DNA of 26,796 nucleotides, taken from NCBI GenBank assembly GCA_007131745.1, contig SLPX01000068.1, positions 1-26,796 of the forward strand, read 5' to 3'. A program made the position numbers and the translations under genes. The stretch is from Myxococcales bacterium. GTDB taxonomy: Bacteria; Myxococcota; Polyangia; HGW-17; SLPX01. The notes under the pieces were generated by a model, which was not told the DNA's origin, ran no database searches, and saw only the letters and a list, made by a program, of their open reading frames with translations. Shown here piece by piece: positions 16,635 to 25,323 of the stretch (position 1 is the first letter of the stretch; each line of letters starts with the position of its first letter).

Positions 16635-16993
16635 CTTTGGTCCTCCTTTTTGGATTTCGGTGTGAAACCCAGCCCGACAAGGTAGATCCGCGTACGAATC
16701 GTTTGGTTATTATGTTTTTCAGTCTTGAGAGTACCGAGTTCTCTATCCATTGTCATTGTTAATTATTCCTGTAAGTTCTAAACTTAAAATGAGTATTTTT
16801 TGCAAATAATCCAAAACTGGATCCATGGAAGATATGTTTCGCGAGGAGGTCGCCACAAAGGTTTGCACCGGACCCTGCTTTTTTGCTATTGTTTCGACGT
16901 TGTTTCGATATTGTTTTGATGAAGATCAGCAAACCCGTGCCCGGAGTAAGCTGAGCGGGCGGAAAAAAGCGCCCCGAAGAAATGGATTAAATA
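16635..16993. other. 359-bp divergent intergenic region
   Basis: This stretch separates the metallophosphatase and six-hairpin glycosidase genes and must hold both promoters. I see no convincing -35/-10 pair on either strand. It has AT-rich runs (about 16740-16815) and three 11-base direct repeats at 16889-16921. A frame starting at 16825 is open into the next gene but has no coding character. Confidence 0.5.
16889..16921 (+). repeat. Three 11-bp direct repeats upstream of the glycosidase gene
   Basis: TTGTTTCGACG, TTGTTTCGATA and TTGTTTTGATG follow each other without gaps, ending 72 bases before ATG 16994. An 11-base period puts each copy on nearly the same face of the helix, as in direct-repeat operators. 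No known regulator is implied. Confidence 0.6.
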
Positions 16994-19690
16994 ATGAACA
17001 CAAAAACACTCAAAAGCTTATCCTCTTGTTTTTTCACCATGTTCGTCCTCCTCCCGGCGTTGGTCGCCACGGGTTGTCGGGACGACAAGAAAAAAGATAT
17101 CCAAGACGCAACCGTTTACGACGCTTCCGATGGAGATGTATTCCATGATGGCGAAATAGACGGCGAGGTGGACGCCGAAGTTGACGCTGAACCGGATCCG
17201 GATCCGGACTGCATCTCCGCTGAAGGTCCGGGAGCAGAGGGAACCAACACATGGCATGACGACACGGGAGAGGCGGTGGTGACGATAAACGGCCCAACCT
17301 GCGCAAGAAACTTTGTCCTCTCGACAACCGCTACCCTGAGACACGGTTTACCGGAAAATCCGAGACATTTTTCGGAGATTCCCGGCAAGCCGTCGATATC
17401 CACCATGAATGATATGTTCGACGCTCTCTACGCGCTCACCATCGAAGAAGTGGATGAGTGTTCCGTCCCGGCCATTCAGGACGGCGCGTACAATAACGGC
17501 AACCCGATAAATTGCCCATCAGGAGGGTGTTTCGAAACCGGGCGTCTCTGGACGTTTGCCTGGACGCGCGACACTGCGTATGCCGTGGATCTCAGCCTGG
17601 CGGCGCTTGATCCGGTGCGGTCTAAAAACACGCTTGAATTCAAGCTTTCCGAACTCCGCGGGGGAGGTTCGCCCCAGATCATCCAGGACACGGGTTCGGG
17701 CGGAAGTTACCCGGTGAGTTCCGATCGTTCGGTCTGGGCGTTCGGAGCGTGGGAAACCGCCAAATACTTGGACGGGCAGGAACGTGACGCGTTTGTTTCG
17801 GGGGCGTTCGATGCAATATCCAACACCATCGAACACGATCGCGATGTGGTGTTCAACCAGGAAATGGGCCTCTACCACGGTGAACAATCATTCCTGGACT
17901 GGCGTGAACAAAGCTACCCCATCTGGACCCAATCAGACACGGTCCATCTGTTCATGTCAAAAGCATTGTCCACGAACGTGGGTCATCTGAAACTGCTCAG
18001 GGTGGGCGCCGCTTTCGCCGAAGAACTGGGAGAAACGGAAAAAAGAAATCGCTATGAAGGCTGGGCCGAAGATCTCAGACACTCGATCGATTCGATTATG
18101 TACGTGCCGGGATTCGGTCTTTACTCCACATTCATCACCACAACTCTGGATCCCGCGCCCGTTCGGCACTTTGATCTGCTGGGAACTTCTCTTGCCGTCC
18201 TGGAGAACGTGGGCGACGCGCCGCGCTCCGAAACGATGGTGAGCAATTATCCGAATCTTCCCAAGGGTCCTTCAGTCATGTGGCCGCAACAAAAGGAAAT
18301 CCCGATATATCACAACCGCGGCATATGGCCGTTCGTAACAGCGTACTGGCTGCGCGCTGCCCGGTCCGTTCGAAACGACCAGGTGGTGGGACACAACGTC
18401 AGGAGCATCATAAGAGGTACCGCTCTGAACCTTTCCAACATGGAGAATTTTGAATGCGTCACCGGGCTGCCCTGGCTCGACGACGGCGCTTATTCAGGGC
18501 CGGTGGTAAACTCGCAACGCCAGTTGTGGTCGGTCGCGGGACACGCGTCCATGGTGCACGATATAATCTTCGGCTTGCAGGCTTCGCAGACGGGTTTGCA
18601 GTTCAGGCCGTATCTTACAAGAGATCTCAGGAACAACCTTTTCGGCGGCGCGGACACACTGGTGCTGAACAATTTTCCATACCGCGGCCGCTTGATCACC
18701 GTGGTTGTCTCTTTGCCGCCGGTGGGCGCGGACAATGACGGCGCTTACCAGGTCGGCGAAACCCGGCTTAATGGTGTTGTCTTCGCTGGTGAAATCACCA
18801 CGGCCGATTTGGAGAATGAAAACCTGGTGGAGATTGAACTTGAAGACGTCCCGGAGGCAAGCAAATCAATGACGCTCGTTGAAGACACATCCGACTACCG
18901 CAACTTGTTTTCCCCGTTGGCTCCTTGGATCAATGGTATCAGCGTGAACGGCCCGAACCTGGAGCTCAGCTTCAGCGGCGGCGGCGAGCCTGCAGCGGAA
19001 ATAGCGTTTAACATATACCGGGACGGCGAGCTTGTAGCATCGGATCTTCCGGGCTCAACCGGAACCTGGATCGACACCGACGCAGGGCCTGATTCACCGA
19101 GCCATTGTTACACCGTTGAAGCCTATTTCCTAATCTCGGACCACACGTCGCAGCGAGCCAAACCATGGTGCTGGTGGGGTCCGGCCAACGAACGTATCGA
19201 TGAAATCGGGGCCGAAGAATTCCAAGCCGTTGGAGGCACTTTGGTGATGAATTACGGCCGGCAACATTATGAAAGCTGGGGCGAACCCGGCCATACCTTG
19301 ACGTTGTCCGATTTCAACCCGTCTTTTACCGGCGAGCATTATTTGCAGGTCATGTACGGAAACGGGGCGGGACCGATAAACACCGGAATCACCTGTTCGG
19401 TGAAACGCATCACCGTGTGGGAAAAAGACGGCCCGATCGTGGGTAGCGGGCTGCTTGTCATGCCTCATCTGGGCACATGGGATGCATGGGCCGATTCCAA
19501 TTTCGTCAAGGTTGAACTGGAGGCGGGGAAAACCTACGACTTCGTGATTTCACACGATGAGACAACCATCAACATGTCCGATTTCGCGCACAATGAACTC
19601 TACACCGGCGGAAACGGCGGAAGCGGCGGAGCCTATCACTTCGTCAACATCGCGCAACTCAAGGTTCTCTCAAAAACGGGCAATCCCTGA
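16994..19690 (+). CDS. Six-hairpin (alpha/alpha)6 glycosidase lipoprotein with Fn3 and CBM-like domains
   Basis: This is an 898-residue lipoprotein. The signal ends in VATGC (Cys28), followed by an Asp/Glu-rich linker to about residue 72. Residues about 100-610 resemble (alpha/alpha)6 six-hairpin glycosidases. The phrase FAWTRDTAYAVDLSLAAL (188-205) is the characteristic W-x-R-D helix. Later phrases include MWPQQKEIPIYHNRGIWPFV, PWLDDGAYSG, NSQRQLWSVAGHA and GLQFRPYLTRDL, which recall glucoamylase, trehalase, debranching or GH63-like enzymes. I cannot assign one GH family. Residues about 645-725 look like an Fn3 domain (FNIYRDGELV, then CYTVEAYF). Residues about 735-898 look like a carbohydrate-binding beta-sandwich of CBM6/35 type. 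The likely role is exo-type sugar release at the surface. The ribosome binding site is poor. Confidence 0.85.
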   Translation: MNTKTLKSLSSCFFTMFVLLPALVATGCRDDKKKDIQDATVYDASDGDVFHDGEIDGEVDAEVDAEPDPDPDCISAEGPGAEGTNTWHDDTGEAVVTINGPTCARNFVLSTTATLRHGLPENPRHFSEIPGKPSISTMNDMFDALYALTIEEVDECSVPAIQDGAYNNGNPINCPSGGCFETGRLWTFAWTRDTAYAVDLSLAALDPVRSKNTLEFKLSELRGGGSPQIIQDTGSGGSYPVSSDRSVWAFGAWETAKYLDGQERDAFVSGAFDAISNTIEHDRDVVFNQEMGLYHGEQSFLDWREQSYPIWTQSDTVHLFMSKALSTNVGHLKLLRVGAAFAEELGETEKRNRYEGWAEDLRHSIDSIMYVPGFGLYSTFITTTLDPAPVRHFDLLGTSLAVLENVGDAPRSETMVSNYPNLPKGPSVMWPQQKEIPIYHNRGIWPFVTAYWLRAARSVRNDQVVGHNVRSIIRGTALNLSNMENFECVTGLPWLDDGAYSGPVVNSQRQLWSVAGHASMVHDIIFGLQASQTGLQFRPYLTRDLRNNLFGGADTLVLNNFPYRGRLITVVVSLPPVGADNDGAYQVGETRLNGVVFAGEITTADLENENLVEIELEDVPEASKSMTLVEDTSDYRNLFSPLAPWINGISVNGPNLELSFSGGGEPAAEIAFNIYRDGELVASDLPGSTGTWIDTDAGPDSPSHCYTVEAYFLISDHTSQRAKPWCWWGPANERIDEIGAEEFQAVGGTLVMNYGRQHYESWGEPGHTLTLSDFNPSFTGEHYLQVMYGNGAGPINTGITCSVKRITVWEKDGPIVGSGLLVMPHLGTWDAWADSNFVKVELEAGKTYDFVISHDETTINMSDFAHNELYTGGNGGSGGAYHFVNIAQLKVLSKTGNP

Positions 19691-19745
19691 AGTCCTTTGA
19701 AAATAACCCAATCTGCGATCTAACCCAGGTCGTCGGCAGCAGAGA

Positions 19746-21752
19746 TCAATCCACCACAGCGCCTGTGCAATCCCTCACCACGACAAACCCGTGCAAAACC
19801 GGTGAAATCTCCTGGTTCTGGGAAGAGAGTTCAAACTCGACCTGGATGTAGCGAGCCGGATCGGGCCATATCGGACCCTGCGGAGGGTCTTCCAATATGG
19901 CGGGCGAAGTCTCCCAGACACCGAACCAGTCACCGAAAGAGGAGACCTCGTTACCGGTGCGCACCCGCAACCCCACGCTTGTTCCGCCGGGCGTAGTCGC
20001 GTCCCACTCCACCCTGAGCCACTTTGTATCGTTTTCCGGCGGACATCCTTCCAGGATATACCGGTAGGTTCCGCGCGGACGGACGAAGTTTCTCAGCCCG
20101 TAGCCGGTGAAATCCGAGTAAGTGTATGGATTCGCGCCCACCGGAATCTGGTAGAAATTGGAGTCTAGGTCCACCGGATCCCCGTTCACATCCAGATCCA
20201 CCCGGGTGGCAGTGCTGTTATTGAAACTCATCCCCCAAACATGTCCATTGAAATCAATCCCGACTCCGATCATTCCTCCGCCCAGATTTCTGTCTATCCT
20301 CATTGCCCCGTGGGCGGCCGCCTCGGCCCACGAATGGTCCCCGTCAGGCAAACTCTGGGGAATCCGGTAGATCCATCCAGGCGTAGCCGCGGCCCAGATC
20401 CAACCCCTGAGGTCCGCCGCCATTCCACGCGTGTGATCCGGTATGTGACCTTCCTCCCCGGTTCTCACCTGGGTCCATACCCCCTGGTTCAACGTGCTGA
20501 AAGAAGTCCGGTCCGGGCGGTAGCGCACCACGTTCCTGGTCCAACATCCAGCGAACCAGATGTTCTGTTCCGAGTCGACCGTCACCCCGTAGTGCCCACC
20601 CCATGGATTCTCAACAAACGTTCCCATGTTGGATGGATCCGTGGTATCGAAATAGATGGTCCTGCCGAACCCCACACCGCGGATGTCCGACACCCAAAGG
20701 ATCCCATGGCCGTCCACTGCGCAGCCGTAGACATTTATTCCCGGCGGCAAATCCACGGTTTGCATGATCCCGCCGTGGGTCCCGTCCAACTTGTGGAACT
20801 GGTTGTTTCCCGACCTGTGGAAGGTACCCACCCAGGCATTGCCCGCGCCGCCCGAATAAGGATCACCGGCGTCAAGGCAGACCGATCGTCCCAGATCATC
20901 GATAGCCCCATAATTCGTAGTATGAAGCACGCACTCATCATCGAGTCCAAGGAATTCAGGCGGCAAACCGTTGTTGCACACCGTGTTGATATCATCCGGC
21001 TGACCGTCGTTGTTGCAGTCCATGTCGATTACGCCGTTTCCGTTCCAGTCATGAGAAGTGTTAATTATGCCGTCTCCGTTTCGATCGATGCAATCATCCA
21101 TCGAATTGGCGATCTTGGTGGCGGATGCCTGCCCGTTGAAAGCCCGGTTGGCCACCCACACATCGAAATTGTAGTCCACCGCGGTTCTGCTGGGCGCGTT
21201 GGATGCCAATTGAACCGGATTGCCGGCCACGTCCAAACACTGTCCGTTCAGGTATGCTTCATTGCCAAAGCAAGTGACCGTGTAATAGCGCGCTGTTTCC
21301 ACAACATTTACCGAGTCGATTTTCGAAACCGTTCCCCTTCCCCCTGCATCGTTGGTGTTGGCTATCCACAGGTAATTGAAATTCATGTTGGTGGAATCCA
21401 GTACGATGTCCCCGTCTTCATTCCTGCCAACGCCGTTGGTATCAGCGTGGGGATCTTCGGCCGGAATCGGAATGGGATCTTCGCCGAAAACATACTCCAT
21501 GCACCAAGGCGACAGGTTTCCGCATGCTGTTTCCACTTCCGCGTCCACACCTCCGCCATCCGTTTCGTTTGTGTTTCCATTGTTGTTCGTGTTTTCGTTC
21601 ACCCCGCCTTCACCGGAGGTATCATTCGACCCCCCATCCCCGTCATCTCCTGACGCGACGTTCGGGCCGCATCCATTTCCGGCCGCCAAAAATATGATCG
21701 CTGTAAGGATCACCATCCAACCGGAAAGCATATTTTTGCTCAAACATTTCAT
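19746..21752 (-). CDS. Beta-propeller lipoprotein (Vgb/NHL-like) with Ca-binding-type repeats
   Basis: The product has 668 residues from ATG 21752, where GGAGG lies 6 bases upstream; a longer frame to 21827 would hide the signal peptide. The signal ends in AGNGC (Cys28), followed by a Gly/Asn/Asp-rich linker. Repeated blade-like phrases (NYLWIANTNDAG, NFDVWVANRA, GILWVSDIRG, QNIWFAGCW, GWIWAAATPG, GHVWGMSF) show a propeller of the NHL/virginiamycin-lyase-like type. An insertion at about 215-260 has D-x-N-x-D-G repeats (DRNGDGIIN, DWNGNGVIDMD) like calcium-binding dockerin/thrombospondin-3 loops. The C-terminal ~95 residues form a beta-sandwich-like module (KWLRVEWDATTPGG to VVVRDC). The function is unknown, probably binding or adhesion. 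A close relative of its C-terminus begins at the right end of the window. Confidence 0.85.
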   Translation of the reverse strand: MKCLSKNMLSGWMVILTAIIFLAAGNGCGPNVASGDDGDGGSNDTSGEGGVNENTNNNGNTNETDGGGVDAEVETACGNLSPWCMEYVFGEDPIPIPAEDPHADTNGVGRNEDGDIVLDSTNMNFNYLWIANTNDAGGRGTVSKIDSVNVVETARYYTVTCFGNEAYLNGQCLDVAGNPVQLASNAPSRTAVDYNFDVWVANRAFNGQASATKIANSMDDCIDRNGDGIINTSHDWNGNGVIDMDCNNDGQPDDINTVCNNGLPPEFLGLDDECVLHTTNYGAIDDLGRSVCLDAGDPYSGGAGNAWVGTFHRSGNNQFHKLDGTHGGIMQTVDLPPGINVYGCAVDGHGILWVSDIRGVGFGRTIYFDTTDPSNMGTFVENPWGGHYGVTVDSEQNIWFAGCWTRNVVRYRPDRTSFSTLNQGVWTQVRTGEEGHIPDHTRGMAADLRGWIWAAATPGWIYRIPQSLPDGDHSWAEAAAHGAMRIDRNLGGGMIGVGIDFNGHVWGMSFNNSTATRVDLDVNGDPVDLDSNFYQIPVGANPYTYSDFTGYGLRNFVRPRGTYRYILEGCPPENDTKWLRVEWDATTPGGTSVGLRVRTGNEVSSFGDWFGVWETSPAILEDPPQGPIWPDPARYIQVEFELSSQNQEISPVLHGFVVVRDCTGAVVD

Positions 21753-22132
21753 GGTCGACCTCCGAATAAAAAACCCTTCTAACAATATTACCCGCTCGAT
21801 ATCCATCGAGCCGAAACGACCTGACAATCGTCTACTCTACAATTCTAACCTACAAACCCCATGCCATAAAACTAAACATGCATCTATTCAATGATTTCAA
21901 GGCGTTTCTGGCCACACGATCCAAAACAAACGAGGCAGAATTGCGCCATTTTGTCACATAGAGGGTCAACAATCCCCGTTTTTTCCATTGTGAAGGAAAA
22001 TCAATTCACGTATCCTGGTTTCAAAGGCCTGTCTGGGGTGCCGAAAGAATATTGCGTGAAATACATTGAAATTGTTGAAACGCACCTGTGACGACAACCG
22101 GCCAGAATGAATAATAAAGCGAAGAATCAATT
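21753..22132. other. 380-bp divergent intergenic region
   Basis: The region lies between the propeller lipoprotein (- strand) and the CGDG/FGE-like lipoprotein (+ strand). It contains a perfect palindrome at 21794-21811. A 66-codon frame at 21891-22091 has no ribosome binding site and no coding look. I see no clear promoter for either gene. Confidence 0.45.
21794..21811. promoter_or_regulatory. Perfect 7+4+7 inverted repeat upstream of the propeller gene
   Basis: GCTCGAT (21794-21800) and ATCGAGC (21805-21811) flank ATCC. The element is 42 bases before ATG 21752 and could be an operator or a leader hairpin. Confidence 0.35.
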
Positions 22133-23530
22133 ATGATGAGTGGATCTTGTCACATGGTGGAAAAGCACTTAAAAGATTTTATAGTTCTTTTTCTTGCAGC
22201 GTTCGGGTCGATTTCCGCGTCGGGATGCAGGGTTGATTTCAGTCCGGGAGACCCTTTTTGCTCCAACGGAGTAAAGGAAGAAGGGGAAATGTGCGATGGG
22301 AACGATCTTGGCGGTGAAACGTGCGTGACCCAAGGTTATGACAGCGGCGACCTGGCATGTCTTGACGATTGTTCGGGGTTCGACACTTCGGGATGTGGGC
22401 GCTGCGGCGACGGCGCAATCAACGGTCACGAAGTGTGCGATGGAGTTGATTTGGGCGGCGAAACATGCGCGACCCAAGGTTACGACAGCGGCGACCTGGC
22501 ATGTCTTGACGATTGTTCGGGGTTAGACACTTCGGAATGCGGGCACTGCGGCGACGGTGCGATCAACGGTCACGAAGTGTGCGATGGAGTTGATTTGGAC
22601 GGTGAAACATGCATGACCCAAGGTTACGACAGCGGCTACCTGGCATGTCTTGATGATTGTTCGGGGTTCGACACATCGGGATGCGGACGCTGCGGCGACG
22701 ATCAAATCAACGGTCACGAAGTATGCGATGGGAATGATCTTGGAGGCGAAACATGCTTGACCCAAGGATATGACGGCGGCGTATTGGCCTGTAATGATGA
22801 CTGCTCGGGTCTTGATGTTTCAGGGTGCTACGAGAAACCGCCGATTGAGTGGATTCACGTGTCAGGCGGATCGTTTTTCATGGGAAGCAGTGATAGCGAC
22901 CTGGATGAACGGCCCGTACACCTGGTAAATGTTCCATCTTTCGAAATGATGAAAACCGAAGTTACAGTGGAGTTTTATTCGACATGCGTGATCGCCGGAG
23001 CATGTGAAACGCCTGGTACAGGGGTCAACTGCAACTGGGGCAGGAGCGGTTTCGAAGATCACCCGTTGAACTGTGTAACTTGGTTTCAGGCCGTGGACTT
23101 TTGTGATTGGGTGGCCGGTCGACTTCCAAGCGAGGCCGAGTGGGAATATGCCGCCAGGTCGAATGGGCAGGACATTGTGTATCCATGGGGCAATCAAACA
23201 GCTACATGCGATTATGCTGTGATGAATGACGGTGGCGCGGGCTGCGGCACTGAAAGCACCTGGCCTGTGTGCAGCAAACCCAATGGAAACACAGCCACCG
23301 GGCTTTGTGACATGGCCGGCAATGTCTGGGAGTGGGTACTTGATTGGTATCATCAAAACTACGAAGGAGCGCCCGGCGACGGGTCTGCATGGCTCGACCC
23401 GGAAGGCACTGAAAGGGTTTTTCGCGGAGGCGGTATATGGTCGGACCATGACAGAGTGCGCGCTGCAAAACGTCATCGTTACGGCCCGTCGGTACAAATC
23501 GTCGACTTGGGATTTCGCTGCGCAAGATAA
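22133..23530 (+). CDS. Lipoprotein with four CGDG Cys-rich repeats and an FGE-sulfatase-like domain
   Basis: The protein has 465 residues, with a signal ending in SASGC (Cys32). ATGs at 22136 and 22154 are possible shorter starts, and the ribosome binding site is weak. Residues about 43-234 are four 48-residue cysteine-rich repeats (CGDGAINGHEVCDG, DLGGETC, TQGYDSG, CLDDCSG). Residues about 238-465 are a formylglycine-generating-enzyme (SUMF1) fold: WIHVSGGSFFMGS, RPVHLVNV, PLNCVTWFQAVDFCDW, RLPSEAEWEYAAR, GLCDMAGNVWEWVLDWY, VFRGGGIWSD and LGFRCAR. True FGEs have two redox-active Cys after RGGS; that stretch (FRGGGIWSDHDRVRAAKRH) has none, so sulfatase activation is unlikely. No sulfatase gene is nearby. 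A structural, binding or other oxidoreductase-type role is more likely. The gene is convergent with norR (14 bases between stops). Confidence 0.9.
   Translation: MMSGSCHMVEKHLKDFIVLFLAAFGSISASGCRVDFSPGDPFCSNGVKEEGEMCDGNDLGGETCVTQGYDSGDLACLDDCSGFDTSGCGRCGDGAINGHEVCDGVDLGGETCATQGYDSGDLACLDDCSGLDTSECGHCGDGAINGHEVCDGVDLDGETCMTQGYDSGYLACLDDCSGFDTSGCGRCGDDQINGHEVCDGNDLGGETCLTQGYDGGVLACNDDCSGLDVSGCYEKPPIEWIHVSGGSFFMGSSDSDLDERPVHLVNVPSFEMMKTEVTVEFYSTCVIAGACETPGTGVNCNWGRSGFEDHPLNCVTWFQAVDFCDWVAGRLPSEAEWEYAARSNGQDIVYPWGNQTATCDYAVMNDGGAGCGTESTWPVCSKPNGNTATGLCDMAGNVWEWVLDWYHQNYEGAPGDGSAWLDPEGTERVFRGGGIWSDHDRVRAAKRHRYGPSVQIVDLGFRCAR
22259..22834 (+). repeat. Four 144-bp tandem repeats coding Cys-rich modules
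   Basis: Units start at 22259, 22403, 22547 and 22691, exactly 144 bases (48 codons) apart. The inner units are nearly identical in DNA while the first and last are more diverged, as expected of recent internal duplication. Confidence 0.85.
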
Positions 23531-23544
23531 GAGGACCTGCGAAT

Positions 23545-25173
23545 TCAGCTCTTCAGCCCGAGCCGCTTTGCCAGGTGATGGAGATTGCTTCGATGCATCC
23601 CGAGATTGGCCGCTGCTTGGGCCCAGTTTCCTCCCGAAAATTCCAGTGCCTCCAGGATCCTCCGCTTCTTAAATTCGTCTACCTCCAGGTTGAGAGATCC
23701 TGATCCAGGAGGGGATTCATGGCTTCCGTGCTTTATTGCATCGCTCGGCGAAGTTTTTGGGACGGACACAAAGTTTGAACGATCATTCAAATCCGCTCCG
23801 AGATGATGGGGTTCAATTACCACCAACCCGCGATGATCAACGCCTGAAGAAGCCTTCAGTGCGGAGCGCATGATAAGGTGCTCCAACTCTCTGACATTGC
23901 CGGGCCAGGAATATTCTTCGAGCAATTGAAGCGCTCGCTTGCCCACACGCACCTGGCCGAGTCCCAACCGGCGCCTGGTGTTTTCACAAAAAAACCCCGC
24001 CAGAGCGGGGATGTCTTCCCGCCTTTCCCGGAGAGGCGGCATCTGCAGTGGGTACACATTCAGCCTATGGAACAAGTCGGCCCTGAAGTTGGAGTTTTTC
24101 ACCTCCTCTTCCAGGTCCCGATTGGTGGAAGCCAGGACTCGTACATCCACCCGACCGGTTATGTCCGCCCCGACTCTTTGCACCTCACCCTCTTGTAAAG
24201 CGCGTAAAAGCTGGGGCTGCACGGACAGCGGCAATTCACCGATCTCGTCCAGTAAAAGGGTTCCTCCATCCGCTACTTCGAATTTTCCAGCGCGCGCGGC
24301 GCCGGCTCCGGTAAATGCCCCGCGCTCATGTCCGAACAGCTCACTCGCCACGAGATTTTCAGGAACCGCGGCACAGTTGACCTGTAAAAAAGGCCCATCC
24401 CGTCGCCGGGATGCATCGTGGACGGCCCTGGCCGCGAGTTCCTTTCCTGTACCGGTCTCGCCTTTGATAAGGACATTAAAATCGGACGCACCCACCAATT
24501 CGATTTCCCTAAGCAGCATCTCCATCACAGGGCTGGAGCCGATGATCTTTCTTCCCGGGGCCGGCGCGTAGCTGTCATAAATCAAGGTGCGCGCTATCAG
24601 TCCCTGCCTCCCCGCGGTTTCCTCTATGGTCTGGATGAGCAGAGATGTTCTGAGCACTGTAGCGGCGAGAGCGCCCAGAGCCGCCAGGAATCCGGGATCC
24701 ATTTTTGCAAACGATTGCGGATCCACGGCATCAGCGGTGAGCGCTCCGATAAAAACGTTGTCCACGATGAGAGGACAGCCGAGACACGCATGGATCCGGG
24801 CGCGGGAAAGCTCTTCGGATTCCAACAACCCGTCAAAAGGATCCGGCAATTCAGAATGGGGAGAAAAAACCACCGGCGTTTTTGATTTCCCGATCTCCTC
24901 AAGCCTGGGATGGTCTTTCAACTCGAACCTGCGACCCAACGTATCCGGGGTCAGGCCGAAGACAGCTATCGGAACCAGAGCATTTTCCTTCTCAACGCGC
25001 ATGAGAGCCGCAGCGTCACAAGGAATTACTTTTCTGACCGTGTCCAGGAGTCTTTCGTAACGATCTTCTGAATCCAAAGCCGCATTCAGATCCAGAGCAA
25101 TCTCCAGGATAGCGTCCATGGAATTTACAAACAAAACATCACGATGTTTCCGACCATTGAAAGATGTTGTCAT
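23545..25173 (-). CDS. norR: NorR-like nitric-oxide-responsive sigma-54 activator
   Basis: The 542-residue regulator has the NorR architecture. The N-terminal GAF domain (about 20-185) keeps the residues that ligate the NO-sensing non-haem iron in E. coli NorR: SELPDPFDGLL gives Asp111 and Asp114, IHACLG gives His128 and Cys130, and LTAD gives Asp148. The AAA+ domain (about 210-450) has Walker A GETGTGKE (238-245), the sigma-54-contacting GAFTGA loop (285-290), Walker B LLLDE (306-310) and FRADLFHR (363-370) with the arginine fingers. The C-terminus (about 497-542) is a Fis-type helix-turn-helix, GNWAQAAANLGMHRSNLHHL. By family knowledge, NO binding to the iron relieves GAF repression and lets the hexamer activate sigma-54 RNA polymerase. 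It is divergent from a flavodiiron gene with a sigma-54 promoter, its expected target. The start at 25173 lacks a good ribosome binding site. Confidence 0.92.
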   Translation of the reverse strand: MTTSFNGRKHRDVLFVNSMDAILEIALDLNAALDSEDRYERLLDTVRKVIPCDAAALMRVEKENALVPIAVFGLTPDTLGRRFELKDHPRLEEIGKSKTPVVFSPHSELPDPFDGLLESEELSRARIHACLGCPLIVDNVFIGALTADAVDPQSFAKMDPGFLAALGALAATVLRTSLLIQTIEETAGRQGLIARTLIYDSYAPAPGRKIIGSSPVMEMLLREIELVGASDFNVLIKGETGTGKELAARAVHDASRRRDGPFLQVNCAAVPENLVASELFGHERGAFTGAGAARAGKFEVADGGTLLLDEIGELPLSVQPQLLRALQEGEVQRVGADITGRVDVRVLASTNRDLEEEVKNSNFRADLFHRLNVYPLQMPPLRERREDIPALAGFFCENTRRRLGLGQVRVGKRALQLLEEYSWPGNVRELEHLIMRSALKASSGVDHRGLVVIEPHHLGADLNDRSNFVSVPKTSPSDAIKHGSHESPPGSGSLNLEVDEFKKRRILEALEFSGGNWAQAAANLGMHRSNLHHLAKRLGLKS

Positions 25174-25186
25174 TTTAACTACACCG

Positions 25187-25227
25187 TTGTCTCAATCATA
25201 ACAAAGCTGTTGTGATTATCATAACAG
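25187..25227. promoter_or_regulatory. Candidate enhancer: paired TTGTnnnnATCATAACA elements
   Basis: TTGTCTCAATCATAACA (25187-25203) and TTGTGATTATCATAACA (25210-25226) are direct copies 23 bases apart. The second sits in a 21-base palindrome, CTGTT...AACAG (25207-25227), with one mismatched pair. They lie 100-140 bases upstream of the sigma-54 promoter and just ahead of the regulator start, as NorR enhancers do. They do not contain the E. coli GT-N7-AC core. Confidence 0.5.
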
Positions 25228-25323
25228 AGTTTATTAATCACCGAGACAAAAATTCCGCTAAAATCAATCACTCGAACAGATTTCCCAATAGCGAAAGCCA
25301 TAGTGCCACACCTCGCAGATTGT

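Noticed and set aside
16825..17148. 107-codon + strand frame overlapping the six-hairpin glycosidase start
   Set aside because: It overlaps the signal peptide of a convincing lipoprotein in another frame, has no ribosome binding site and no recognisable domain.
20241..21653. 470-codon + strand open frame opposite the propeller lipoprotein
   Set aside because: It is the antisense of a gene with a signal peptide, blade repeats and a ribosome binding site. Its translation is rich in Pro, Arg and His without any domain, which is typical of a shadow frame.
21891..22091. 66-codon + strand frame ahead of the CGDG/FGE-like gene
   Set aside because: It has no ribosome binding site, no signal peptide and no family resemblance, and it lies in a promoter-bearing gap.
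22133..23530. Active formylglycine-generating enzyme or sulfatase activator
   Set aside because: The cysteine pair needed for catalysis is absent from the segment after RGG, and no sulfatase gene is present.
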